Positions 33,598-44,448 of a stretch of DNA of 49,528 bases are shown piece after piece. The DNA lies in the NCBI GenBank assembly GCA_013416795.1, contig RQSC01000010.1, positions 377,643-427,170 of the forward strand. Direction: 5' to 3'. The notes beneath the pieces are model-generated. The model saw only the letters and a list, made by a program, of their open reading frames with translations. It had not been told where the DNA came from and did not search any database. How positions within the stretch are numbered: the stretch's first letter is position 1; the number at the start of each line of letters is the position of its first letter. A program made the translations under genes and the position numbers. This stretch comes from Prasinococcaceae sp. CCMP 1430 (Eukaryota; Prasinodermophyta; Palmophyllophyceae; Prasinococcales; Prasinococcaceae).

Positions 33598-36500
33598 TTA
33601 AGAAACATGGGAGTGCTGAATCACTCTTTCAAGTTCTTCTGGATGAAGTGTCCCCTGTTTAGAAAGGGACTCGGTAGCCTTAAGTAGGGTCTTTTTGTCA
33701 GACACAAACAAGCGTAAAAGGTAGTTATATGTTTCGAGAATGGTCCGATGAATAACCACATCTGTGTAGCTATTATGATGATAGCGTTTCCAACGTTGCC
33801 ACTTATAAGCCAATGTCATTGGAGATATCGGTACATATTTTCGAGGATTAATCTCTATCAGTGATAAAGAGTGAAATTTGCCTATTTCGAGCTGTGTTCG
33901 AGGTAAGCGTGTTTTGAGTACAAGATCTTTTTGGTATTCTAAAAAACTTTCGATTTCTGTGTCGTAATTTAAGTTTTTGATGAACACATATTTGATTTGT
34001 AATTGGTAAGCATAGTTGTCTGTAATAGTTTTATCAATCACGTATGAAGGAACTTCCTCAACTACTGACATGATCTTTTTATTCCAAGGAGTCAACATCT
34101 TCATGTGTCTATTCTCTAGGCTATCACGTAATACTTGTAAATGCTCTCGTTGTGCGAATAAAGAATATCTGGAAATAAGCGTTTGCGAAGAAGACTCAGT
34201 ACTGCTTTCAGGAATAGCAAGCTCTTGATACCCGCGACGTAAAAAATTCGCAGGAAAATAACGTTTAAGAGCGTTTTCGGTCCGATAGTGAGTTTGTTTG
34301 TGCTCCTTGATGGCCAGTTTACGCTTTATTTGCTGCTCAAGCAGAGCTCGTTCACGCAACTCCTCCTGGATCGGCTCTTTGTAATATGGCTTGTCTACTA
34401 CTACGTACGCCCCACGATATCTGTTATCTTTAATGTTGATAGTAGGCGCCTTCTGTTTACTAATCATTTGTGTGGGTAAAGCAAGCAATTCGGGCGTAAA
34501 AAATATAGGAGAGGACAAGACCATGGGTTCCCGTTCGTTACTATGGAAGCTTGCCACATGGTTTTCACCTAGTAAGTATTGATCGTTATCGTCTGCTACG
34601 TGAAAAATCTGAGCTCCATTTTTGAGATGCTCATCCCATTGGGAGTTGAAATATTTGGTCTTAGTCACAAGTTGTTGGTGTTTGTGCTGTTCTTGTGGCA
34701 GAGGCTTTTCTTTTGACAGAGGCTTTTCTTTTGACAGAGGCTTTTCTTTTTTGAACACAGGTCTTACGAGATTTGTGCTTCTCCAAAAAAGAGCAGAGCG
34801 CGCNAAGCAGCACATGTAAGCTTAACGTAGATTGGGCTTGATCAGGTTCTAAAATGTGTCTAGAGAACTGATAAAGGCTTGTGCGCCGGAAATCATCCTC
34901 GTCTATCGTTGGAATGAATAAGCTGGATGATGGTAGTAGCGTTTTATGAATGATAGCTCTTCCTGCTTTATAAAATAGATTTACGGCATCTGTTCGACGT
35001 TCTGTCAATAAACCATCTTTTGTTGGGTCTACTATACTATTAACGCTTACACAATCTAGTGCCAACTTAATTAGTGATGCATTTTGTACTGAAGATCTTT
35101 GGCTGTTTTTAAGTAGCAATATGTGATTACTTAAATGAGTAATTTCACGCATCGTATATCCTGCAGTTTGATCTGCCAGCTCTTTAAATCCAAACTCACC
35201 TTCCAGGTGCACGCCATGCTTTCCTAAAAAGCTAGAGAACATTTTCTGTCGTTGATCAGTGGTGGGCATTCCGACGTGTAGAATATAAGAAAAACCTTGC
35301 TGATCAATTAAAGTAGGATCAAGTTTTCTGGGATCATTTATTGTAGCCACAAACTGTATGCCTTTGGCTAAGTACGACGCCGATATTTGCTTGAAAATAT
35401 ATGCTAGCATGAATGGTCCCACATCAAACCCAAAGTTTTCTAGGCGCCTTTGGTCCATAGTTTGCATTTTCTCTATTTCTGGCATCCAAACCATGCAAGG
35501 CGCTAATCCTTTTATAAATTTGATGATCTCTTGTAGTCTGATTAGAGCAGTTTTGTGCCATTGGCGTACAGTAGCTCCTTCCATGTTATGCTGCTTTTCT
35601 ATTCGATAGACAGTCCGGGCTGAAAGTTCGATCACTGGTAAAGACGCTTGACGTGCTAGGGAAAATGCCAAATATTCTTTTCCACTTTCTGCAGAACCTA
35701 TTAACAGTATTTTAGCAGGATAGCCGACAGTCTGATTTGGCTTGAGAAATGGTAGCCAAGCAGGGTTTTTGTGGAGTGGAATAAGATTTTGTAAGACAGG
35801 CCATGTGTAGGGAAAAAGTCTAAAGCGAACCTGGTTACAAGGAGATAACTTGCGAAGTGGAATAGACGTATGTAATTGAAGTGCTCGATTTGAAGCACTA
35901 TAGTAGGTCGAAGAATATTCTTTTAATATCTCTAATTGATCTTGGCCTTTGTCTATTTGATACTCCTCGTCAAAACGTGGAATGTCTTCAGAAGTAGCTA
36001 GATGTTCACAGGAAGCCCAAGTGCTAGTCGGTAAGACAAAGTCTGGAAAGATATTTAACCGTGTAACCGGATCTATCTTTTTTCGAGGTGGTGTCGTATC
36101 CATGGTAAATTGCGTATCCGTTACCGGGATTTGAATGATCACATTCTCTTTACGCTTTTCACGCACTGCTATGTTAGTTATCCATTCCTCTGAAATGTCT
36201 AAAGTTCTCTTCCCTTGAGACAATCGTTGAAAAGAAGTTTGCCCGACATATTTAGGCCAAGAAAATCGCTTAAACAACTCTAACGAGTTTGACAAATTTG
36301 ACAAACTTAACCAATTTAACAAATTTGACAAATTTGCCCAAAAGGAGCGGCGCCAATCGAGACGGAAACGGAAACGGAGACGGCGACGTTGTGCGATCAA
36401 ATGCAATTTATTAAGCCAGAGTCTCTCTTCATAGTCAAGATCAAAATGAAAATTGTTTCCGAAAAGCTCCAATTTCTTTTTGTCTATAGAATACAGCCTG

Positions 36501-39500
36501 CCTATTTCTAGAGACCAAGTAGGGTATAATAATGTTCGAATTTTTTCTGATTCGCGCCACAAAACAAAACCGCTGGCTAAAGGTGCTAATAAATGGGAAG
36601 ATCCGACCCAGCCTATCAGCAAGTAAAAACCAATAATGGTCCACAAAGATGCCTGGGACCAGGCCCGAGACCATGTCCGAGTGTGCATTTGGTGTGGTAA
36701 TACCACCGCCAGCTCTAAAAAATGGTTGATTTCAACACTGATATTTATGTAAACCACTTCCATTATTTGCCAAGCGTTATCTAACTTACTTATTGGCGAG
36801 CATCTCATCCAAGTTAAGCGAATTATCTCTAACCATTGGAATCCATTTTTGATCCAGTTTTGGATCTTATGACACAAAATTGGCCATATCTCTAGCCAAA
36901 TGTGGCGGGCCAAAGACCATCCTTGAGGAGTTAGTGCCCAGCCTTTATATCTAGCTAACAATTGTAGCCTGGAAATCAAGACATATTCCTTATTTTCTGG
37001 GGTAGAAAAGATCTCTGAAAAATCTAGTTCTTCACTATCTGCTCTTTTCAGAGAAAGTTTCAAGAAAACGTCCAAAGAAGCTTGGTCTAGTTTTTGCTCG
37101 TTCTCAATTGTCTCTTCATCCCAAAAAGTGGGTTCTTCAATGGCATCAGGCAATAATGGCTTTCTTGATCTGGATTTCTCTGGCATGGTTTTTGACCGTA
37201 TTGCTGCGGACACTATGGGCAAGTCTTTGAAAACCAGAGAATTTTTATTAAGTGATAACCACTGCTTATTCAAAGAGCCAGGAGACACCAAATGCTCTAT
37301 TAAGTTAGATAAATCAGGTTCTCTTAAATTTTCTAACCCTTGGTTAAGCCATGAAAATGGGGAGAGCCCTACCCCATTTAATAATGTTTGACCTTCTGGT
37401 AAATGACATACTTCTAACCTGTTATAGCCCTGAGCCCATCTGTGGAGCCAATCAGCAGAAGGTCGTCGTGTGGGAAGAAGCAATTGCACCACAGTAGTTA
37501 AAGTAGACCTTTCTTGTGCATTAGGTATTCCGGTAACAAACGCCAGAGAAGGGTTTTGCATCCAAAAGTTCGGGACAAATTGTTTTGACCAGTCCGGAAT
37601 CAAATCTTCTGTGGTTGGAACGTTTGTGTGCTCTGCTTTCTCTTTGTCTTTCTTTGCAGCATCTGGCTGCTCTTTTGTCTGCTGTTTTTCTTTTTCAATA
37701 TCTGTCTGTTTTTCTTTTTGCTCTCCTTGTTCCTGAATGTCTTCCTGCTTTTCTGCCTGCTGTTTTTCCTCCTGAATGTTTAGTAGATCTTTTTCTAAAC
37801 TCACACTGATAATGGAATCACTGGGTTTTAGGTATAGTAGTCCCTGTTGGAGCATAGCAGTAATCTGTTTTACTGGTTGCAAAGGCCCAAAATCCTCCAC
37901 TATTTTGAGCTGATCGATTGCGACTTGTGGGATGATTTTTGTAATTTGTCCTTGCATCCTTTCTTGCTGTTTTTGAGTCCATTGGGACCAGCTTTCTTCG
38001 ATCTTTTCGATCGCTGGTCTAGGTTTGATAAACACTAGGCCATAAATATCTTTTATTCGAGCAAAAGACCAACTAGCTACACGTTTGATCCCAGAAGTGA
38101 ATAACCTTTGGCTCTTGCTCACTAGTTGAAAGTTTGCCAGTTCAACAGGCTCTGAATTAATGAGCTTGGCTTTTCTTTCTGGAATTAGTTCTTTTCTTGA
38201 CAAAGATGTCAAGTGAGCTTCGTATTTTTTTAGTCTGCTGGCAACTGTCTTTTCAAAATTCCACAAAACAAGCTGATCTTGGCTAGATCCGATTGTAGCG
38301 CTACGCCTAGCCCAAGAAACTAAAGGTGAGATTTCTAGATGCTTATTTAAAGTCAAATCACGATAATTCCTTTTGTCCATTACTTTTGCTGCCTTCTCTT
38401 GCAGCTTACGCCAATTAGAAAACCTAGTCCAATCGGACACATAAGAAAGTCCTTGTAATGGTCGAATCAGAGTGGGTCGTATACTAGATTGCAAAGCAGT
38501 TGGAGCTCTTTCAATCCACCTATGCTTTCCGAGCTCATCGGAAAATAGTAGTGTTTTTAAAGCATCAGAGTGATCGAAATAGTCTAAAGCATCTTCAGAA
38601 GAAGAGAGAGAGAACAATTTTTGGATTTCACGCTGATGCTGATGATTCTCTCTGTTAATCTTTGGTCTTTGTGTTTCCAGTTCAGCCTTTCTTGCTGCCT
38701 TTAGCACGGTGGTTTGTAGTGTATCTTCTATTTGTGCTCGTAATTGTTGTTCTTTTGCTTTTAATCCTGGGTCTTCGTCTTCTATGACTACCGATGAATC
38801 GCCTTGTCCGGCTAACATCGACCATCTCAATGCCCATTGCTCTTGTAAAGAAAAAGAGGGTAAATCTCTGTTTTCTTCTATGTCTTTTAGCCAGTTGAAT
38901 CGCTGTGCTTGTTCTGTGTTTTCTATTTCATCATCTTCTTCTGGTAGCCATTCAAATTCATCTTCATCTTCATCTTCTGTATTTTTTATTTCAACTTTTG
39001 CCTCCTGTAATTCATCTTCTGTATTTTTTATTTCAGCTTCTGTCTCCTGTAATTTGTATGTTTCTTCCTTTTCTTTTTCTTCCTTTTCTTTTTCTGTCTC
39101 TTTTTCTGTCTCTTCTTCTGTCTCTTCTTTTAAGCATTTGAAGAAATCTTCCCAAGTTAGCTTTAGGTCCAAGTTGAACTCAGCTATAACTAGGTCAATT
39201 TCTGCTGCTGACAATGAGAATGAGTTACGCTTTTGCTTGGCTAGATTGATCTTTTCAGCTTGTTTTGCATCTTCTATTTCTGTGTCTTCTACTGTTTTTT
39301 CTTTTCTCTTTTCTGTTCCTGTTTTTTCTGCCTTTTCTGTGTCTTGGCTTTTTTCTATCTTTTCTGTGTTTTCTATCTTTTCTGTCTTTTCTGTGTCTTC
39401 TATTTCTTCTGTCTCTTCTATCTTTTCTGTGTCTTTTGTCTCTTCTATTTCTTTTGTGTCTTCTGTCTTTTCTGTTTTTGTGTCTTCTATTTCTTCTGTC

Positions 39501-41686
39501 TCTTCTACTTCTTCTATATCTTCTATGTCTTCTGTCTCTTCTACTTCTTCTATATCTTCTATATCTTCCATGTCTTCTATCTCTTCTATCTCTTCTGTCT
39601 GTTCTATATCTTCTATGTCTTCTGTCTGTTCTATATCTTCTATATCTTCTATGTCTTCTGTCTGTTCTATATCTTCTATGTCTTCTGTCTCTTCTATGTC
39701 TTCTGTCTCTTCTATGTCTTCTGTCTCTTCTATATCTTTTATTTCTTCTGTGTCTTCTGTGTCTTCTGTCTCTTTTGTGTCTTCTGTCTCTTCTATGTCT
39801 TCTGTCTCTTCTATGTCTTCTGTCTTTTCTGTGTCTTCTGTCTTTTCTGTCTTTTCTGTATCTTTTGTTTTTTCTGTCTTTTCTGTGTCTTTTGTTTCTG
39901 TGTCTTTTACCTCTTCTATATCTTTTTCTTGTATCTTTTCTGTCTTTTCTGTGTCTTCTATCTCTTCTGTCTCTTTTACCCTTTCTATCTCTTCGATTTC
40001 TGCTTCGTCTATGTTTGTCTCTAACTCTATTTCTAGTTCTGATAAATCTTCTAAGAATTCTATTTCTAGTTCTGACAAGTCTATTTCTGTCTCTTTTATC
40101 TCTTCTATTTTTTCTCTTCTTCCTGTGTCTTTTACTTCTATTTCATATATCTCCTCTGTGTCCTCTGTGTTTTGTATTTTGGCCTTGTCTGTTTCTTTTA
40201 TCTGTGTTATCTGATTTTTATCTGTGTCTTCTGTATTTTCGATTTCTGCCTCGTCTGTCCCTTTTATCTCTAGTTCTGACAAGTCTACTTCTATCTCTTC
40301 TGTTTCTGTGCCTGTTTGTGTATCTAAAATGGCGAGCATTTCCCTAAGTACCTTTTCCTGCTCTTTTAGCCATTCTAAGTCATCTTTTGATATCTCTTTT
40401 TGTAACAGATCAAGTTTTTCTTCTAAAAAGGACAACTGTTCCAATATAGAATTGAACGATACTGCTCTTTTTATGTCTTTTGGCAAGCTTTCTGAATCTG
40501 GTTCTGTTAGATCTGTGCTTGTTGGTAGCTCAACGACTACCCAATCTTCTTCTGCTAACCAGCTTTCTTCTGGTAGTACATCTTCTTCTGCTAACTGCTC
40601 TTTTTTAGTGATATCTGTGTCTATTGGCAATGGGGTTCCTAAGCAGTCCTTTTCTACTAAACCTGTTTTAGCTTCTGGCTGGGCTATTTCTGCTTCTTGG
40701 AACTCTTGTAAGTTCGGCAAGTCTTTTTGCAGCACGAGTCCTAACCTCTTTTGCATGTCTAGTATTTGTGGTTCGTGCTCCTGTGATACTAATTTGTTGT
40801 GAACATTCCAATACGGTGTTTGCTTTTGGCTATTTTGACGAAGGAACCGCTCAATAGGACCTACGTTGTCCAAAGGGTTTAATATATCAGTATTGGCTGT
40901 CTTTCTAAAGTACACACTCAATGCTGGATTTTGATTAGACAGACCTTCAGGTTCGACAATATATGCTAAGGGTACTGTAGACGGATAGCTCGAATTGTGA
41001 ACTGAATTACAATGATAAGCCAATATCGGTGCACTTAAAAACGCTCCGATAACGAAGAAACGCTTTCCTCTAGCCACTTTTCGTAGATCGTGAGGAACGC
41101 CTAATACGCGGAGAGTCGACCATATCCATATCTCAGGTTCCCGTAGAGAAAACAGGGACTTTTGACGGGCCCGTGTCAAAAACATCCAGCTCCTGTCTTG
41201 CTTGAAAGAGCCGGGACTAATAATGCCATAGAACAATATAGTACGAACAAGAAGAGTAAACATGTATATAGAGATATCTATGATCCAATCTACAGGAGCT
41301 GTCACTGCATCATAGATATCTAAACATGCCAAAGTTATAAAAGAACGTATACTGCTAATACTAGACCAACCACTTTGGTTTCGTAGAAGTGGTAGTAGGG
41401 TACATTCAAGACCAGTCTGCTCTAACCATGGCAAGGATTTGTCATTCTTCACAGTGTTTATGACTATGCGTGTCTCTCGCAAAGCAGCCAACATTGCGTG
41501 CATAACTATTTGACAAATCATCTGTATTCGTTGCAGACTGCGTAAAGCTAAAAGATAAAAAGCATGGACCGGATACTGAGAACTAGAAAGTTTAACTTCT
41601 AAAGATAAAACCTCTTTCTCTACTAGCACCAAAAATACAGTTGCAAGATTTTTGGATATGGCCAACATATTTGAGTTTGAGTTCAT
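33598..41686 (-). CDS. ycf2: Ycf2-like giant AAA-type protein, frame interrupted
   Basis: Relative of Ycf2, whose land-plant form belongs to an FtsHi-like motor complex linked to plastid protein import. From 41686 the frame runs to 34661. Near the ambiguous base at 34804 the coherent reading moves to another frame ending at 33598. Combined length is about 2,700 residues. Regions: hydrophobic N-terminal segments (about 1-230); a very acidic Glu/Thr/Ile/Asp repeat region (about 375-930); Gln/Glu/Lys-rich coiled-coil-like parts (about 1300-1360); hydrophobic segments (about 1650-1720); and an AAA-type domain from about 1980. Its Walker A is GSAESGKEY and Walker B-like VWMPEIEKM, so key acidic and Thr/Ser positions are atypical. 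The C-terminus (YNYLLRLFVSDKKTLL ... HPEELERVIQ) resembles the Ycf2 end. The frameshift could be real or a sequencing error; the N suggests error. Confidence 0.85.
38900..40300 (-). repeat. acidic coding minisatellite in ycf2-like gene
   Basis: Degenerate tandem units of 6-9 bp and multiples, such as GAAGACATAGAAGA and GATATAGAACAGACAGAA on the coding strand, translate to runs of ED/IE/ET (for example ETEDIEETEDIEE). The same units produce long false open frames on the plus strand, rich in Ser/Val, Leu or Phe/Cys. Purine-rich on the coding strand throughout. Confidence 0.9.
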
Positions 41687-42053
41687 TTTAATATCTATGA
41701 TAAAATTAGTTAATTAGTTAATTAGTTAATATTTTAATATTTGTGATAAAATTAGAATTAGATAGTAAAAGAAATAAAATTTTGAAGCATAAAAAAATCA
41801 AGCGGGCCATCCTCTTGTAATTTTTTCGATCCCTACAAAAAAAAGGCGGGACCATTAAGTAGTTAAGCGCAAGACTACTGATTTTTGTTATGCTTGCCGT
41901 TGCGCGAGCATCTATTTCGAAGAAATGCTGGGAACCTAGACAGAAATTAGCTCATAAAATGAGCATATTCATATTTTTTAAAAAAGATTCTAGATACCTA
42001 GAACAAGTCGACTAGAGATATCCACGGGAAACCCACCGGCCTCAGGTTTCCGG
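41687..42053. other. Spacer upstream of ycf2-like gene
   Basis: 367 bases upstream of the ycf2-like start. It begins with AT-rich tandem TTAGTTAA repeats (41706-41727) and a duplicated TGATAAAATTAG (41697-41708 and 41742-41753). Likely contains the promoter; no gene. Confidence 0.6.
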
Positions 42054-42128
42054 GGGCGAACGACGGGGTTCGAACCCGCGTATAGTGGAACCACAATCCA
42101 CTGCCTTAACCACTTGGCCACGTCCGCC
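42054..42128 (-). tRNA. trnH-GUG: tRNA-His (GUG)
   Basis: Minus-strand cloverleaf, acceptor GGCGGAC/GTTCGCC, anticodon stem AGTGGA/TCCACT around loop TTGTGGT with anticodon GTG, T arm GGGTTCGAACCCC. An extra G at 42129 could be the genome-encoded G-1 paired with C73. The loop bases after the anticodon (G, T) differ from the usual A, A. Confidence 0.95.
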
Positions 42129-42261
42129 CTTCACTATATTATTATAGTTCAGGAGCTAAGCTAAGTCAATAGGTAAAGTGATGTTTTTTTAAATTTGTCC
42201 AATCAAGGCCAAACACGAAAAGCGAGGCTAGCTTTGATTTCACTTTGTTGTCGCTAGCCCG

Positions 42262-42333
42262 CGCGTCCAATAGGAATTGAACCTATATTGGAGGTTTAGA
42301 AGACCTCTGTCCTATCCATTAGACGATGGACGC
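42262..42333 (-). tRNA. trnR-UCU: tRNA-Arg (UCU)
   Basis: 72-nt cloverleaf on the minus strand, perfect acceptor GCGTCCA/TGGACGC, loop CTTCTAA with anticodon TCT, T arm GGTTCAATTCC. It lies downstream of trnG-UCC; the trnG-trnR-atpA neighbourhood is conserved in land plants, though here trnR is on the far side from atpA. Confidence 0.97.
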
Positions 42334-42406
42334 GCTTGGCTTTTCTTTATTCCCAAAAAGCCGAAGAGGATGCAGCGAAAGTATTAAGAGTGGATAGAGA
42401 GAAAGG

Positions 42407-43183
42407 GGCGGGTAGCGGGAATCGAACCCGCACCATTAGCTTGGAAGGCTATGAGTTATAGTCGTTGCTCATGATCAGCAACTCTATTCCAGAACCGGAC
42501 GTGAGAGATTTCTTCTCATCCGGCTCCTCTGTCAGAAGCCAGAGACTGCAATTAATGTCTAGTCGAAAAAAAACAGTTTCTAGTTCCTTACAGCATCTAC
42601 GTTGGCTTATTTACTTCCTAAGTGCTGGAAATAGCTTGCCTCTTAGATGATCCCTGTACGGTTTAGATATTCTTAATAGTCCCTTGCAATAGGGCATGCA
42701 TTTTAGAGCTCTGAAGACCGCACTTATTTCGTTCCTTGTCTCTGTAATTGACCGTCTTTAGGGATGCTGCTTTTTTCCGGGCTGATAAAGGATGCACGAT
42801 AACTTGGTAGACCAAGCTATTCCTGGTGTATAGCCCTGTAGTCTCCTGAAAGCAATCCTGACAGAGAGAGCCTAGTTACGGAAAATACCGTATGGGCTTT
42901 TCTACCCATAGACTTATTGGCCGCTGATCAAGTAGCTGTCTTGGCAAAAGACTAGCTGTCCATAATCTGAAATCTCGCTTTAGATTAGAGTAGTGCTTCA
43001 AGTTGTCTCCAAACTCTCACTCTTATTCTAGAGATTTGGCCTTTCCTGTGGCATTAGCAGGAGTAGGTGTAAACCTACACAGAGAAAAAATTTCCAGGAC
43101 TTAGTCCTGGTCACACTACCAGAACCTCTAACTAGAAAAGGTAGTACGAACGAATCACACTTCTACCACTAAACTATACCCGC
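42407..43183 (-). tRNA. trnG-UCC: tRNA-Gly (UCC), with intron
   Basis: 5' exon 43161-43183 (23 nt, GCGGGTATAGTTTAGTGGTAGAA) and 3' exon 42407-42454 (48 nt, starting TCATAGCCTTCCAAGC) make a 71-nt tRNA with anticodon TCC. Acceptor GCGGGTA/TACCCGC is perfect. The split in the D-arm region and the 23-nt first exon equal the land-plant gene. Confidence 0.95.
42455..43160 (-). other. trnG-UCC intron (group II)
   Basis: 706 nt beginning GTGTGATTCG and ending TATAAC. Domain V lies near 42490-42532 (minus: GAGCCGGATGAG ... CGTCCGGTTC). No protein gene inside. Confidence 0.93.
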
Positions 43184-43579
43184 TCAACAAAGTATATTAC
43201 AGAATGGCTGTAGATGCAATTCTAAATCTTCCGACATATATATATATATATTGCTGAAAATTGGCTAGCCTAAATCTAAGCCCCGGGATTGCTTAGAAGA
43301 GCGGAGCAAAAAGCTTATTTCTTTTCAAAAGCCTTGGGAGGGATGCTTTTTGGCAGTAAAGAACCTACAAAATGGTTAAGTATTTACTCTCAACATCTTT
43401 TTAAAAAAAAAGATATTGAGATATCTTGAAAAAAAGCTAGGTTAGGTTTCTATGGCTTTTTAAAAGCCCAGAATTATGTGACTTATCAACTGAGACTGAG
43501 TTGTGAGAGAATGCGTATGAAGGTTTTTTATAAAACAAAACATTAAGTCTCAAATTCAGACTGGCAGGGACCTCCGAAA
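43184..43579. other. Spacer trnG-ORF block
   Basis: About 395 bases, AT-rich, including a (TA)n run near 43238-43250 and an inverted pair ACATCTTTTT/AAAAAGATAT near 43397-43414. No gene seen. It separates normal plastid DNA from the unfamiliar ORF block. Confidence 0.5.
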
Positions 43580-43765
43580 ATGTTCTTGTCATCTGATAAC
43601 CGTGGCAAAGTGGTGCGCAACGCCCGTATCAACCCTGCCCTCTTTGCCACAGTCCGTTTCCCAGAAAGTGCAAGCGTAGGGCGACCTCAGCCACTTTCTC
43701 CTAAGCACGCTTTCTCGGCTCCAGCCCTGGCAGAAGATTTTTCAGGAGGCTATTATCATGTTTGA
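43580..43765 (+). CDS. unrecognised 61-residue ORF
   Basis: A basic, proline-rich small protein (MFLSSDNRGKVVRNARINPA ...). I do not recognise it. It is the first of three closely packed plus-strand ORFs with bacterial-style spacing; its last 8 bases overlap the next ATG. The local sequence is visibly more GC-rich than nearby spacers. It could be part of a transferred element or a fortuitous frame. Confidence 0.35.
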   Translation: MFLSSDNRGKVVRNARINPALFATVRFPESASVGRPQPLSPKHAFSAPALAEDFSGGYYHV

Positions 43766-43850
43766 AAGAATTAGGCTAAAGCTGGTAGCCCTTGAAAAGA
43801 CGCTAATCTTTCTGTCCAAAGCCACGAGTAAGCCCCCCCATAGAGCCTAG
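43758..43850 (+). CDS. unrecognised 30-residue ORF with strong RBS
   Basis: MFERIRLKLVALEKTLIFLS and ten more residues: basic, amphipathic, with a helix-like pattern. A perfect AGGAGG at 43744-43749 sits eight bases before the ATG, ideal for a bacterial or plastid ribosome, and the start overlaps the previous ORF by eight bases (ATG within its last codons). No family recognised; short enough to be chance, but the signals are good. Confidence 0.35.
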   Translation: MFERIRLKLVALEKTLIFLSKATSKPPHRA

Positions 43851-43878
43851 AATATTCTATTTACTTACTGGAGGTCCA

Positions 43879-44448
43879 ATGGCACAGAATAATATCATAC
43901 CCGGTGCTAGAAATCAAATGGCGCCGGTTTTGCTGAGTATGCACGATTTCGAAAAATATGGGCCAGAGCTTCCTGCGGTGGCTAAGCCTGGGGAAAAAGG
44001 GATTGAAATATCGGCTAGATTGGATGGTCAAATCTGTTGCATGGTGGTGTTAGCGGTCCTTTCTTATCAGTGTGAGCTCTCTGAACAGAACTTCCAAGCT
44101 TGCCTTCGCAAGAACTATGGCAGTAACTCTGCCAAACAATGCTCTGATCTGGAAAAAGTGATGTATCGATCTCGACTGGTTTTTCATTCGCTTATTCAGT
44201 CCAAAGAATGGCAATCCACCATGGGGGCGGAGAAAGAACAGCTTTGGTCCCAGGGGGAACGCTGGCCGTTATCTAAGTATGAGAAGAAGCTCTCTATCCC
44301 ACCTGAGGAGAGGGTGAAGGAGGATGAAAGCCAGGCAGTGTACGTGAAACTCGGTGACCGCTATTTAAGGACATACTGTAACTGGATTCAGCATTGTGAT
44401 TGTTGGGCAGAGCTTCGCGAAGCATCTGCTCTTTCTGCTGGGCTATGA
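43879..44448 (+). CDS. unrecognised 189-residue ORF (first part of decayed gene?)
   Basis: Begins MAQNNIIPGARNQMAPVLLS with GGAGGT at 43870-43875 just upstream. The composition is that of a real soluble protein, with six cysteines, a hydrophobic CCMVVLAVLSY and a charged C-terminal half. I do not recognise a family. The apparent coding signal continues in a different frame from about 44400, which suggests that this ORF is the 5' part of a larger, frameshifted gene, with its last residues (ASALSAGL) possibly out of frame. It lies between trnG-UCC and atpA, on the opposite strand to both. Confidence 0.45.
   Translation: MAQNNIIPGARNQMAPVLLSMHDFEKYGPELPAVAKPGEKGIEISARLDGQICCMVVLAVLSYQCELSEQNFQACLRKNYGSNSAKQCSDLEKVMYRSRLVFHSLIQSKEWQSTMGAEKEQLWSQGERWPLSKYEKKLSIPPEERVKEDESQAVYVKLGDRYLRTYCNWIQHCDCWAELREASALSAGL

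Noticed and set aside
38709-40347. Three long overlapping plus-strand ORFs (up to 501 codons) rich in Ser/Val, Leu or Phe/Cys
   Set aside because: They are the antisense readings of the short purine-rich repeat in the ycf2-like gene; all frames stay open because the repeat lacks stops.
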